Positions 36,938-45,850 of a stretch of DNA of 64,000 nucleotides are shown here, piece by piece. The stretch spans positions 1 to 64,000 of the forward strand of contig JBKEDD010000083.1 in the NCBI GenBank assembly GCA_047975215.1, in the 5' to 3' direction. The notes beneath the pieces were generated by a model. The model did no database searches and was not told where the DNA came from. It saw only the letters and a list, made by a program, of their open reading frames with translations. The translations under genes were made by a program, and so were the position numbers. Position 1 is the first letter of the stretch; each line of letters starts with the position of its first letter. The stretch comes from JAGRMG01 sp047975215 (GTDB taxonomy: Bacteria > Pseudomonadota > Alphaproteobacteria > Rhodobacterales > Rhodobacteraceae).

Positions 36938-36981
36938 CATATATGCATCAGTGCGACGAGAGTCAATGGCGAGGGGCAGCA

Positions 36982-37211
36982 ATGCCGTACCGATATGTCA
37001 CCGAGCACCGCAGAGACGGGCGGTTAAAACACCCGGCGGCAACCGCGCGCACTGCCATGCATCTGGCGCGGCATGTGAAGCCGAGTGCACCGCTAAGCAG
37101 GCGGTCGGCAAACTTGGTGGAGGTGAGGTTCATCTTCAGGGCAGCGATGGCATGTGGCGTGACTCCGACAGTGTGCCGCCCGCCAGTGATCCAAATCCGC
37201 CGAAGCAATGA
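36982..37211 (+). pseudogene. DUF2188-like small gene broken by a frameshift
   Basis: ATG 36982 follows GAGGGG and reads PYRYVTEHRRDG in one frame. The rest of the family pattern continues in the other frame from about 37020: AVKTPGGNRA, then AKQAVGKLGGGEVHLQGSDG and WRDSDSVPP, ending with NPPKQ at TGA 37209-37211. Joined, the two parts resemble a complete 70-80 residue DUF2188 protein. A loss of about four bases (or another indel) around 37018-37023 explains the break. It lies downstream of the + strand promoter at the operator and ahead of the OLD nuclease gene. Confidence 0.55.
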
Positions 37212-37244
37212 AACGTGGGCCGTGAGCGCGTAGGGGGCCGTGAG

Positions 37245-39245
37245 ATGAAGCTGAAGCAATTCCAAGTCTACAACTATCGCTCGATCAACGACAGTGGGTT
37301 GATCGACGTTTCAGAGCTCACGGCGCTTCTCGGACGCAACGAGAGTGGCAAATCCAATATTCTCCGGGCACTGCACAGCCTGAATCCAGCGAGTGGTTTC
37401 CAGGCGCTAAACAAGAACAAGGACTTTCCCCGTCATCGTCGGCTCGAGGAGTGCCGGGATGACACGTTGGTGGTCTCCACCATCTGGGAACTGGACGATA
37501 CGGATCGCAGTGCCCTCGCTGAACTTTGGACACGCGCTGGTTCCGCTGCCACGGTGACGATCAATCGGTATTACGGCGCCGAGCGATCCGTCCACTTCAG
37601 CGGAGTAGCGGCGCAGGAGTTCGATTCAAAATCGATCGCGGCGAAGGTTCGAAAGATCGTTCCTGCCGTCAAGGCTCAGGCAGAGAAGCTTGAAGACGGG
37701 CAACGTACCGCGCTCGATGCAGCTGCCGACAAATTCGAGGGGGCGATCAGCGCAGGGAGCGATTCTATTGCGTGGGCCGCGAAGGCAAAACCTGCGCTGG
37801 CAGCCCTGCGGCAAGCTCTTGCCGCCGGCGATGTCGAGCTGACCGATACGCAGGATGGCCATGTAGTTGACCTAGAGGCACTTGCTGACGCGATAGCGGG
37901 CGACGTGGACGGGCAAGCGAAGGCGCGCCAATGGGCAGTCGAGAAAATGCCTGTGTTCATCTATCTCGATGAGTATCCGGAGCTGAACGGGCACCAAAAC
38001 GTTTCCGAGTTCCTTCAACGAAAAGGCAAGAGCCAGCTTACGCCGACAGACCTAAATTTCGAGAAGATGTGCAAGGTCGCCGGGCTCGATCCGCAGGAAT
38101 TGCAACAGCTGCTCAGTCAGAGCGAGCACGAAACCCGGAACCAGTTGGCGAACCGGGCAAGCGCCGTCATCACCAAGGAAATTCGCAGGCTTTGGAAAGA
38201 TCGGTCGTTGAAGGTGCGTTTCGACACCGATGCCGATCACATCAATACATTCATTTCCGATCCCAACGCGACTTATGATGTTGAGGTAAATCTCAACGAG
38301 CGCAGTCGGGGATTTCAGTGGTTTTTCTCGTTTTATGTGACGTTCGCTGCGGACACCGCCGGCGGTGCGGCCGAGGATGCGATCCTGCTGCTCGACGAGC
38401 CCGGGCTATATCTGCACGCAAAGTCGCAGCGCGACTTGCTGACCCATTTCGACGACGATTTCAGCAATCAGATCATCTACACAACGCATTCGCCGTTTAT
38501 GGTGCCTACCCATCGGCTCGATGCCGTTCGGACTGTGAGCATCACAGAGGATGCCGGGACGACGGTGTCGAACGATCCCTCCGGTGACTCGAAGACGCTA
38601 TTTCCCTTGCAGGCAGCTCTTGGCTACGACCTCGCCCAAAGCCTGTTTGTCGGTCCGAACAACCTCGTAGTGGAAGGCGTGACCGATTATTGGGCGTTGT
38701 CGTCGATCTCCGAACACCTCGCCAGCAATGGCGGAGGCAGCCTTCGTGACGACATTACCATCACGCCGGCTGGCGGCGCGCAAAAGATTCCGTATATGGT
38801 CGCGCTCCTCTCGTCTGAGCAACTCAATGTATTGGCACTGCTCGATCATGAAAAGGATGCAGAGGCGACCCGCGACGATCTGGTAAAGTCAAAGCTCATC
38901 GTCGGCAGGAATGTGATATTTGTTTCTGAGGCATATTCGGCGGGGACGCCCAAGGAAGCCGATATCGAGGATCTTCTCGATCCGTCTGTTTACGAGGGGC
39001 TTGTTCGGGAGAGCTACACCAAGGAACTCGACGGTGTGACACTTTCCGTCAACGGTAACATTCCAAGGATAGCGAAGCGGTTCGAAGACGCGTTCAAGAG
39101 GGCTGGTATTCCTTTCCACAAGACGCGTCCGATGCGCTTACTCCTCAGCAAGATGGCGACAGAGCCCGCCTCGATCGTAACAACCGATGTCGCAGAACGG
39201 TTTCGTTCCCTCTACGGAGCGATCAATTCTCGCCTCAAGTCGTGA
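37245..39245 (+). CDS. OLD-family ATPase/TOPRIM nuclease (stand-alone)
   Basis: The 666-residue protein starts at ATG 37245 after GTAGGGGG. The ATPase part has Walker A GRNESGKSN (residues 30-38), a central helical insertion, Walker B ILLLDEPGLYLHA and IIYTTHSPFMVP. The TOPRIM part has LVVEGVTDYWAL and LALLDHEKDA, the acidic motifs of OLD nucleases. Stand-alone OLD proteins act in phage exclusion (P2 Old) and related defences. It runs divergently from the WYL-controlled operon and is followed by an ISL3 element, so any former partner gene downstream may have been displaced. Confidence 0.88.
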   Translation: MKLKQFQVYNYRSINDSGLIDVSELTALLGRNESGKSNILRALHSLNPASGFQALNKNKDFPRHRRLEECRDDTLVVSTIWELDDTDRSALAELWTRAGSAATVTINRYYGAERSVHFSGVAAQEFDSKSIAAKVRKIVPAVKAQAEKLEDGQRTALDAAADKFEGAISAGSDSIAWAAKAKPALAALRQALAAGDVELTDTQDGHVVDLEALADAIAGDVDGQAKARQWAVEKMPVFIYLDEYPELNGHQNVSEFLQRKGKSQLTPTDLNFEKMCKVAGLDPQELQQLLSQSEHETRNQLANRASAVITKEIRRLWKDRSLKVRFDTDADHINTFISDPNATYDVEVNLNERSRGFQWFFSFYVTFAADTAGGAAEDAILLLDEPGLYLHAKSQRDLLTHFDDDFSNQIIYTTHSPFMVPTHRLDAVRTVSITEDAGTTVSNDPSGDSKTLFPLQAALGYDLAQSLFVGPNNLVVEGVTDYWALSSISEHLASNGGGSLRDDITITPAGGAQKIPYMVALLSSEQLNVLALLDHEKDAEATRDDLVKSKLIVGRNVIFVSEAYSAGTPKEADIEDLLDPSVYEGLVRESYTKELDGVTLSVNGNIPRIAKRFEDAFKRAGIPFHKTRPMRLLLSKMATEPASIVTTDVAERFRSLYGAINSRLKS

Positions 39246-39282
39246 CTGTGTGCGCCGACGAGGTCGGAGAAGGGATTAAGTG

Positions 39283-41008
39283 TCAATCGGCATCCAATCG
39301 TGCCCCCTGATCGGCGTTCAAAAGGGGCTCTGACTCAGAGTTGATGCACCTTGGTGTTCATGGTGCTGCAACGAGCCGCGCCCTGAGCAGATCGATGTTG
39401 GCGCGCCCGTACATCTGACGTTTCAACGTTTTCAGCCGATTGATCTGGCCTTCGGTTTGCCCATTTGACCAAGGCTCTCGAAGCGCGGCTGCAACCGCGG
39501 CGTAGTCGCTCCGGAGGCCGCGGACGAAGGGTGCGATCATGCTGCCTTCCGCCTCGTCGAGCCAGTCGGCCAAGGCTTCCCCGCGAGCATTGCGCACCAT
39601 GTCCGTGAACCGGTCGGTGAGTGCGCGGGCGACCGCCAAGGCTGGCACCGCCGCTTCGATCCGCGCGACCTGAACCGCGTCGGCCCTGGAGAGGTGATCC
39701 CGTCCCATGGTCAGGAGCCGCGCGATCCTGCGGGCGGGCAGTGACTTTCCTGTGTCGGTCGGCACCGCTTGCTCGGCGCGGCGCTGGCGTGTGGCCCACT
39801 CGCTGACGACCCGGAGACTGCCGCGGAAACCGGCGCCCCGAAGGCGGCGCCAGAGTTCGGCGCCGTTCCGACAGCCCCCACTCCACTCCCGTTCCAGCTG
39901 CGGCAGCCATGGGGTCAGGCTGCTCTCGCGGATGCGGAACACATCTTCGCGTTCGCCGCGCAGGATCTGGCGAACAAGCTTGCGGCTGAGCCCGGTCGAG
40001 CGGACGATACGCTTGATGGGCAAGCCCTCACCGGCCATCTCCCGCACCATCCGGTTGGTCTGCTGGCGACGCCGAAAGCCCTCGTATTGCAGCCTTTCCG
40101 CCGCGGTCAGCAACTTCGGATCGAGCGTCCTCGCCCCGATGGCCTTACGGATAGCGGGCATGCTTCGCTGCACGGCAATCAGGAATGCGGCGCTTGCATT
40201 CTCAAGCAGATGCCAGCGGTCGGCGACCTGAATGACTTCTGGCAGGGCACGGGTGACGGCGCCGCCATAGCCGCCGTTGCGGTCTCGGGCGACAATGTGG
40301 ATGCCGGGTCGCGCACGGAGCCAGGCTTCCACGGTGGCGGGCTCACGGTCGGGGAGCAGATCGATCACTCGCCGCCGTTCAAGATCGCAGACCAGCGTGC
40401 CATAGCGCTGCCCTTTGCGCCATGCCCAGTCATCGATGCCGATCACCCGCGGGGGCTCGATGGCCTCACTCGCCGCACCCCGGACGCTTCGCAAGAAGGT
40501 ATCCTTGCTGACCGGCAACAGAAGCCGTCGGGCAAGCGCCTGGGCGGGGCGTCCGCCGAGGGCCAGGCCGAGATGGCGTACCAATCCCTGCAGACGTGCG
40601 GTGCGCCGCATGTGCGGGTGAGTAACGGCAGGCGGGAACCGCTCGGAGAAGATCTTGGTGGCGCAGCGCACGTCCCGGCACCGAAAGCGGCGAACCAGCA
40701 AAATCAGTTCTACCGCCCGCCCATGTGCGGGAAGATCGGCCGGCCGGCGCCGATACTTGCTGTGGACATGGCGTGAGATGGTGCCACAGCGTGGACAGAC
40801 CGCCGCGGCATCGGAAGAGTGAGCGTGGATACGGATCGTAGTACCATCAAGCTCTACCTGATCGGCCTTGAGCCCTGCTGGAAGAAAATCTCGTCGCGAA
40901 AACCATGACGCCATCAGCAACCTCCTTCAAAGACTGCCAAAATGTAGCGTCCCAGTGGATCAACTGCACCAAATGCGCGACAGAGCCCTTATTCCACGCC
41001 GATCAACA
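39283..41008 (-). mobile_element. ISL3-family insertion sequence
   Basis: The element encloses one ISL3 transposase gene. Matching ends are seen: TGATCGGCGT with, 17 bases further in, GGGCTCTG on the left (39308 and 39325-39332), and the same pair inverted on the right (41005 inward, CAGAGCCC at 40981-40988); TGCACC-type sequence continues inside. ATTAAGTG at 39275-39282 and 41009-41016 is an 8-bp direct repeat, the duplication size expected for ISL3. The exact left tip is uncertain, since the clear inverted repeat begins 25 bases inside the direct repeat. Confidence 0.75.
39358..40914 (-). CDS. ISL3-family transposase
   Basis: The 518-residue transposase has the ISL3 layout. An N-terminal zinc-ribbon has CPRCGTISRHVHSKYRRRPADL and, further on, CRDVRC. 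The DDE domain follows with IGIDDWAWRKGQRYGTLVCDL (first Asp) and VARDRNGGYGGAVTRALP (second Asp); WSNGQTEGQINRLKTLKRQMYGRA holds the Glu near residue 495. The ATG at 40914 follows GGAGGTTGCTG. Length and motifs look complete, so the element may be active. It is oriented against the flanking nuclease genes. Confidence 0.95.
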   Translation of the reverse strand: MASWFSRRDFLPAGLKADQVELDGTTIRIHAHSSDAAAVCPRCGTISRHVHSKYRRRPADLPAHGRAVELILLVRRFRCRDVRCATKIFSERFPPAVTHPHMRRTARLQGLVRHLGLALGGRPAQALARRLLLPVSKDTFLRSVRGAASEAIEPPRVIGIDDWAWRKGQRYGTLVCDLERRRVIDLLPDREPATVEAWLRARPGIHIVARDRNGGYGGAVTRALPEVIQVADRWHLLENASAAFLIAVQRSMPAIRKAIGARTLDPKLLTAAERLQYEGFRRRQQTNRMVREMAGEGLPIKRIVRSTGLSRKLVRQILRGEREDVFRIRESSLTPWLPQLEREWSGGCRNGAELWRRLRGAGFRGSLRVVSEWATRQRRAEQAVPTDTGKSLPARRIARLLTMGRDHLSRADAVQVARIEAAVPALAVARALTDRFTDMVRNARGEALADWLDEAEGSMIAPFVRGLRSDYAAVAAALREPWSNGQTEGQINRLKTLKRQMYGRANIDLLRARLVAAP

Positions 41009-41102
41009 ATTAAGTGCATTGGCGCAGCACGTTTGCGCTGTTCTCCAACGATAGCATTTGACATAGGGTTCCGAAGTAGAACCCGAGCGGGAGGGGCTGG
41101 GT

Positions 41103-42953
41103 GTGAGGGCTTGTCGGCTAACGATAAAGAACTTCAGGGGCGTTAAGTCTGCGACGCTGCACTTGCCGCAGCATGGTGTGCTGATCGGCGATAACAATAC
41201 AGGCAAGACGACTATACTTGAGGCGATCGACCTGGTCCTTGGACCTGACCGGCTCAATCGTCAGCCGCCTATCGACGAACATGATTTCTTCCGGGGGACG
41301 TATCTTCTCGCGCCTGCTGCGCCAGCGGCCGAGGCGGCTGGTGACGGCGGCGATGGGGAGCTTCCGGCACCGGAAACCGACGCCGAACCACCGAGGATCG
41401 AGATCGAGGTGACGGTTGCCGACCTCACCGAGGAACAAAAGGGGAAATTCGGGGACTACACCGAATTTTGGGACGGGGCGACCGACACCTTCTACGACGA
41501 GCCGAATCCGGCCGGTGTGGATGCCGCCACCATCACCGAAGCGCTGCGTGTCACGTTCCTCGGCTGGTACGACGCCGAGGAGGACGATTTCGAGGGGAAG
41601 ACCTATTTCACCCGCAGCCTAACCGAGAGCGACCGGCCCGAGCCGTTCTCCAGGAAACACAAGCAGGTGTGCGGCTTCCTCTACCTGCGTTCCCTTCGCA
41701 CAGGTTCACGCGCCCTAAGCCTGGAGCGGGGCAGTCTGCTCGACATCATCCTGCGCCTCAAAGAAGTCAGACCACAGATGTGGGAGGCCACCCTCGGCAC
41801 CTTGGCCGGCATCTCGGTCGCGAGTGATCCGAAGCTCGGCATTTCCCCCGTGCTGGAGAGCATCAACACGGCGTTGAAGAAGTACGTGCCGAAAGAGTGG
41901 GGCGTGGAGCCCCATCTCAAGGTCTCCAATCTGACCCGCGAGCATTTGCGCAAGGTGATCACGGCCTTCATCGCTACGGGTGACGGAGACCATGCGGCGC
42001 CGTTCTATCGGCAGGGCACGGGCACCATCAACATGCTCGTCCTGGCAATGCTCTCCCAGATTGCCCAAGACAAACAGAATGTCATCTTCGCCATGGAGGA
42101 GCCGGAGACTGCAATCCCGCCCTACGCGCAGAAGCGTATCGTTCACGAGGTGCGGAAGCTCGCGTCACAGACGCTCTTCACGTCCCACTCCCCCTATGTT
42201 TTGGAGGAGTTCGCGGTCGAGGAGACTGTGGTGCTCGGGCGCGATGGAGAAGGGATCCTGGGGCAAAAGGCCATCACCCTCCCGGATAATGTGAAGCTGA
42301 AACGCTATCGGCAGCAGTTTCGTACGCGCTTCTGCGAAGGATTGCTTGCCCGCCGTGTTCTTGTGGCGGAAGGCGCCACGGAAACCTCGGCCTTCCCCGT
42401 CGCGTGCCGCCGCCTGGCGGAGCTCAAACCCGATTCCTACGCATCCCTTGAGGCGCTCGGCGTCTCCATTGTCGATGCCGGCGGTGAAACCGACATCCCG
42501 GGCATGGCCAAGCTCTACCGAGACCTCGGAAAACGGACTTTCGCGATCTGTGACAAGCAGGGCGATGCGAACAAGGACCTCATTGAAGCGCAGGTCGAGC
42601 TGCTCTTGATGCACGAGGAAAAAGGCTTTGAGGCCATGGTGCTTCAAGGCACAACGGAGGCCGCCTTGAAGCGGTTCACCAAGCTGATCGACTGGCCCCA
42701 GGACCTTGCTCAGAAGTATCCTGATCGGGAGGCCCAGGCCGTAGCCTCTTTGACGGACTATTTCGCCAAGTCGAAAGGGAACTGGGGCATTGCCGACTTT
42801 CTCGCGCAATGCAGCGAGGCCGAGATTCCCCAGTGGCTTCGGGATGCGGCGGTCAACTTGAGGGATGCCTGTCTTCCCATCCCTGCGGGCGGTGGCCAGG
42901 CTGCCGCACCCGCTGCGGTCGAGCACCCGGAAGCGGTCGATGGAGCTGACTAA
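41103..42953 (+). CDS. GajA-like OLD nuclease (ATPase + TOPRIM)
   Basis: The 616-residue protein begins at GTG 41103 behind CGGGAGGGG. Walker A GDNNTGKTTILEA lies at residues 29-41; IFAMEEPETAIPPYAQ is Walker B with the signature region, and LFTSHSPYVLEEF follows. The TOPRIM part has VLVAEGATETSAFPVA and FAICDKQGD. An Ala/Glu/Pro-rich insertion spans residues about 70-98. With the UvrD-like helicase directly downstream (14-base overlap), this is the Gabija arrangement (GajA + GajB), an anti-phage nuclease complex reported to sense nucleotide depletion. Assignment to Gabija proper needs a phylogeny, since OLD-UvrD pairs are diverse. Confidence 0.87.
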   Translation: MRACRLTIKNFRGVKSATLHLPQHGVLIGDNNTGKTTILEAIDLVLGPDRLNRQPPIDEHDFFRGTYLLAPAAPAAEAAGDGGDGELPAPETDAEPPRIEIEVTVADLTEEQKGKFGDYTEFWDGATDTFYDEPNPAGVDAATITEALRVTFLGWYDAEEDDFEGKTYFTRSLTESDRPEPFSRKHKQVCGFLYLRSLRTGSRALSLERGSLLDIILRLKEVRPQMWEATLGTLAGISVASDPKLGISPVLESINTALKKYVPKEWGVEPHLKVSNLTREHLRKVITAFIATGDGDHAAPFYRQGTGTINMLVLAMLSQIAQDKQNVIFAMEEPETAIPPYAQKRIVHEVRKLASQTLFTSHSPYVLEEFAVEETVVLGRDGEGILGQKAITLPDNVKLKRYRQQFRTRFCEGLLARRVLVAEGATETSAFPVACRRLAELKPDSYASLEALGVSIVDAGGETDIPGMAKLYRDLGKRTFAICDKQGDANKDLIEAQVELLLMHEEKGFEAMVLQGTTEAALKRFTKLIDWPQDLAQKYPDREAQAVASLTDYFAKSKGNWGIADFLAQCSEAEIPQWLRDAAVNLRDACLPIPAGGGQAAAPAAVEHPEAVDGAD

Positions 42954-44757
42954 GGGCCAGCGGGATGTCATGGAGGCGGACGGCCATCTCCTGGTCACAG
43001 GCGGGCCCGGGTCCGGCAAAACTACAATCTCCATCCTCAAGGCGGCCCACGTCGCCGAGCGGGACCTTCGCCCCGGTCAAAAGATCCTGTTCCTCAGCTT
43101 TGCCCGCGCCACCGTTTCCCGCGTAGTCGAGGCGATCGAATACGAGCAGCAGATCCCGCCTGCCCAAAAGCGCCTCATCGACGTCGAAACCTACCATTCC
43201 TTTTTCTGGCGCATCCTGAGGGCCCACGGCTATCTCATCGGCCTGCCACGGCGGCTCTTCATTCTTACGCCGCCCGGCGAGGCCATTGCGCTCTCGGCCG
43301 CCCGATCAGGTTTTCCCGCTCGGAATCTAACGGACGCGCAGAAAGCAGCGAAAAAGGTCGCGGAAGAGACGGAACGCGCGCGCCTTGCAACGGAAGACGG
43401 CCGCGTGTGCTTTGATCTTTATGCCCCCTATGTGGGCGACCTTCTCCATGGCAGCGCGCGTATCCGGCGCCTTATCGCCAGCATGTACCCTGTCATCATC
43501 CTCGATGAGTTTCAGGACACCAACGAGGCGCAGTGGCGTGTTGTCCAGGCGCTGGGCGAAGTCTGCCGCCTGATCGCCTTGGCGGACCCGGAGCAACGTA
43601 TTTACGACTGGATCGGCGCCGATCCTGCCCGGCTCGACCATTTCCGGGAAGCCTTCAAGCCGACAGAAGTGGACCTGAGCACAGACAATCACCGTAGCGC
43701 CGGAACCGAGATTGCCCTGTTCGGCAATGACGTGCTCACCGGGAAATTCCGGCAGGATTCCTATAAGGGCATCGACTTCGATGTCTTCGACTCGTTTCCC
43801 GATCCGGCGATGACCAAGCTCGTGACGACGGTTTACAAGGCGCGGAAGCGTCTCGTGGATGCGGGCGTCGTCAATTGGTCACTGGCCGTTCTGGTGCCGA
43901 CAAAGAAAATGACTCGCCTGGTATCCGATGCCTTCCGCCAGCCTCCTGCCGGCATGGTCGAGGTGCCCCACTCGGCGGTCATCGAACTGGAAGCCGCCAT
44001 TCTCGGCGCGGAAATCATCGCTCTTCTCATGCAGCCAGCCGACGACCGCCATTTCGGCCAGTTCATCGACCTGATGTGCAACTACTTTCAGGGCAAGGGC
44101 GGCGATGGGCCGACACAGGGGGCGCTCAAGGAAGCCGCGAACATCCGCAAGGCCTACGACGAGTGGCTGGCCTGTCAGGCGGCAGGCAAGGCGATCCGCA
44201 AAAACAGCATCCTCGTCAACATGATTGCCGTCTACGAGGAGGCCCGTGCCGTTGTGCTGACGGGTAACCCCGACGAGGATTGGCGCGCAGTGCGGCGGGT
44301 TCTGGAGGATGGGGGCTGCGCGCGCCTGAAGGAGATTGGGCAAGAGGTGCGCAATCTCCGCATCCTAGAGCGCGGCACCCAGCTTCGTCAGGAGCTGTCC
44401 CAAGATTGGCGTGACAGTGGCGGCTATCGCAATGCCCTAGCTATCACGCGGCAGGCTTTCATTCAGGAGCACTTCTCGACGAACGCGAAGCCCGAATCCG
44501 GGGTCGTCGTGATGAACATGCACAAGGCGAAGGGAAAGCAGTTCGACGAGGTCATCATCTTTGAACACTGGCCGATCAAGCGAAAGGGGCAGCCGCCCTA
44601 CAATGGCGACAGGATCGTGCGCTTCAATTCCAGGGAGCAGATCGACGATCAGGCGCGGCAGAATTTCCGTGTCAGCGTGACTAGAGGCAAACGGCAGACG
44701 ACCATTTTGACCCCCAAAGGCGATCCCTGCGTTCTTCTTTTGAGCGATGACGAGTAG
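42940..44757 (+). CDS. GajB-like UvrD/Rep-type helicase
   Basis: The 605-residue protein is a superfamily 1 helicase. Walker A GGPGSGKTTISIL lies at residues 21-33, IILDEFQDTNEAQWRVVQAL is motif II, STDNHRSAGTEIA is motif IV-like, NMHKAKGKQFDEVIIFE is motif V, and FRVSVTRGKRQTT is motif VI. ATG 42940 overlaps the end of the nuclease gene by 14 bases, so translation is probably coupled. It is about 110 residues longer than the GajB I remember (about 494), mostly between motifs IV and V. It closes the defence cargo. Confidence 0.87.
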   Translation: MELTKGQRDVMEADGHLLVTGGPGSGKTTISILKAAHVAERDLRPGQKILFLSFARATVSRVVEAIEYEQQIPPAQKRLIDVETYHSFFWRILRAHGYLIGLPRRLFILTPPGEAIALSAARSGFPARNLTDAQKAAKKVAEETERARLATEDGRVCFDLYAPYVGDLLHGSARIRRLIASMYPVIILDEFQDTNEAQWRVVQALGEVCRLIALADPEQRIYDWIGADPARLDHFREAFKPTEVDLSTDNHRSAGTEIALFGNDVLTGKFRQDSYKGIDFDVFDSFPDPAMTKLVTTVYKARKRLVDAGVVNWSLAVLVPTKKMTRLVSDAFRQPPAGMVEVPHSAVIELEAAILGAEIIALLMQPADDRHFGQFIDLMCNYFQGKGGDGPTQGALKEAANIRKAYDEWLACQAAGKAIRKNSILVNMIAVYEEARAVVLTGNPDEDWRAVRRVLEDGGCARLKEIGQEVRNLRILERGTQLRQELSQDWRDSGGYRNALAITRQAFIQEHFSTNAKPESGVVVMNMHKAKGKQFDEVIIFEHWPIKRKGQPPYNGDRIVRFNSREQIDDQARQNFRVSVTRGKRQTTILTPKGDPCVLLLSDDE

Positions 44758-44867
44758 GTTGAATACCTCGCCGCATCCCTTGATCGGTCTCTGAGGGGAG
44801 CGCGTCTCAATGCAACTGAATCCGATCCAAGCGGCGGTTGCTTCCTACGCTGCTGTTCGGAATAAGG

Positions 44868-44891
44868 CTGAAAGAAAGTTGCCTCTTTCAG
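44868..44891. repeat. Perfect 8-bp inverted repeat after the helicase gene
   Basis: CTGAAAGA (44868-44875) and TCTTTCAG (44884-44891) flank AAGTTGCC. No T-run follows, so it is not a standard terminator. It lies 110 bases past the last cargo gene and about 70 bases before the proposed attachment site. Confidence 0.4.
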
Positions 44892-44961
44892 TGGCCGCTT
44901 CCTCCGCGTCAGGTGCGGCGCCGACATGCAAATGTCCGCCACTTGATCGCAAGTAAAGATA

Positions 44962-44981
44962 GTTGCGCCCTCCCGCAACCA
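44962..44981. other. Candidate ICE attachment site (tRNA-fMet 3'-end-like)
   Basis: GTTGCG (44962-44967) and CGCAAC (44974-44979) are inverted around a 6-base core CCCTCC, the layout of a tyrosine-recombinase crossover site. CCCGCAACCA at 44972-44981 equals the 3' end of bacterial initiator tRNA. No T-arm or tRNA body is present upstream, so it is not a tRNA gene. A terminator follows and the gene content changes here. The partner site would lie before the window. Confidence 0.4.
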
Positions 44982-45009
44982 AAAATACCCAATAAAGCCA
45001 ATGTCTTAC

Positions 45010-45033
45010 GCCCCGCATCGTGCGGGGCTTTTT
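45010..45033 (+). terminator. Strong intrinsic terminator
   Basis: GCCCCGCA (45010-45017) pairs perfectly with TGCGGGGC (45021-45028) over a TCG loop and runs into TTTTT (45029-45033). No gene ends close upstream in the window, which fits a terminator once belonging to a tRNA or chromosomal gene next to the element end. Confidence 0.85.
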
Positions 45034-45850
45034 GCTTGTTCCCACGACAACTCAACCCCACCTCAACGTTTGACCGGTCCTCCAGCAAATCGAGGGCGTT
45101 CGGTTTCTGGCGTCGGCAAGATCCGTGAAAAGCGCGAGGGCAAGCATCTGCATCACATTTTCAATATACCGCCGTGGCGCAGCGCCTTGAAGTTGGACTC
45201 CGATGATCTGTTGCAGCCAGTTCCCGCTCAGAAAGGAATCTGCGGACACTGTTGAGAGCCGACCTTCGAGACCGATGCAGCGAAGGTCTGCGCCGAGCCG
45301 TCAGCCGACATGCCAAGTTCATGCTTCGTGCGCAAAACGAGAAATTCGTTCTGCGCTGACACCAAGGACTAATCTGCGGTGCGGCATAGATGCGGCCAAT
45401 CATACAAGGTGCAGCAATTCTGAAACCATGAAATCACGCGGTGTGGACTTGGCCATCGTTCAACGAAAATACTGGGGTCTCAGCGAACGGCCCAAAGCCG
45501 CCTTCCACCACTCAATCCGCCGCTGCGGTGCAGCGTCGTCAAGTCAGACATTGCGTGAAACCAAGGCAACCAGTGTTCTGTACCGACACCGTCATCCGGC
45601 CAACAGCGGTCATATGCTCCAGCACCGGTGCTTTCGTTCCGCTTCGCCCGACCGGCCGTTGATCCGGAATGCCGCATTGGGCTTCGGTTGCTTCAATATC
45701 GCCGCGCCATTCACAAGCAGGGTGTGCGAATTCCGTAGCGGAGATTTTCTGGCGACCATGGCGGTTGCCGGTATTCAAGCGACCGCAACAGAGCGGGCCT
45801 TGCCGCCCAGCTTTCTCGTTTTGTGCAACTACTTGCGTTGGCCATCCCCC
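45034..45850. other. Gene-free stretch with decayed-looking sequence
   Basis: No coding sequence can be supported in these 817 bases. The longest open frame (45203-45964, + strand) is Arg/Ser/Cys-rich, lacks a ribosome site and runs into the end of the next gene. Short stretches on the minus strand look protein-like but are broken by many stops, so the region may be relic DNA at the edge of the element. Confidence 0.5.

Noticed and set aside
44940..44985. Possible complete tRNA gene
   Set aside because: Only the last bases resemble a tRNA 3' end; no acceptor 5' strand, anticodon arm or T-arm can be folded upstream.
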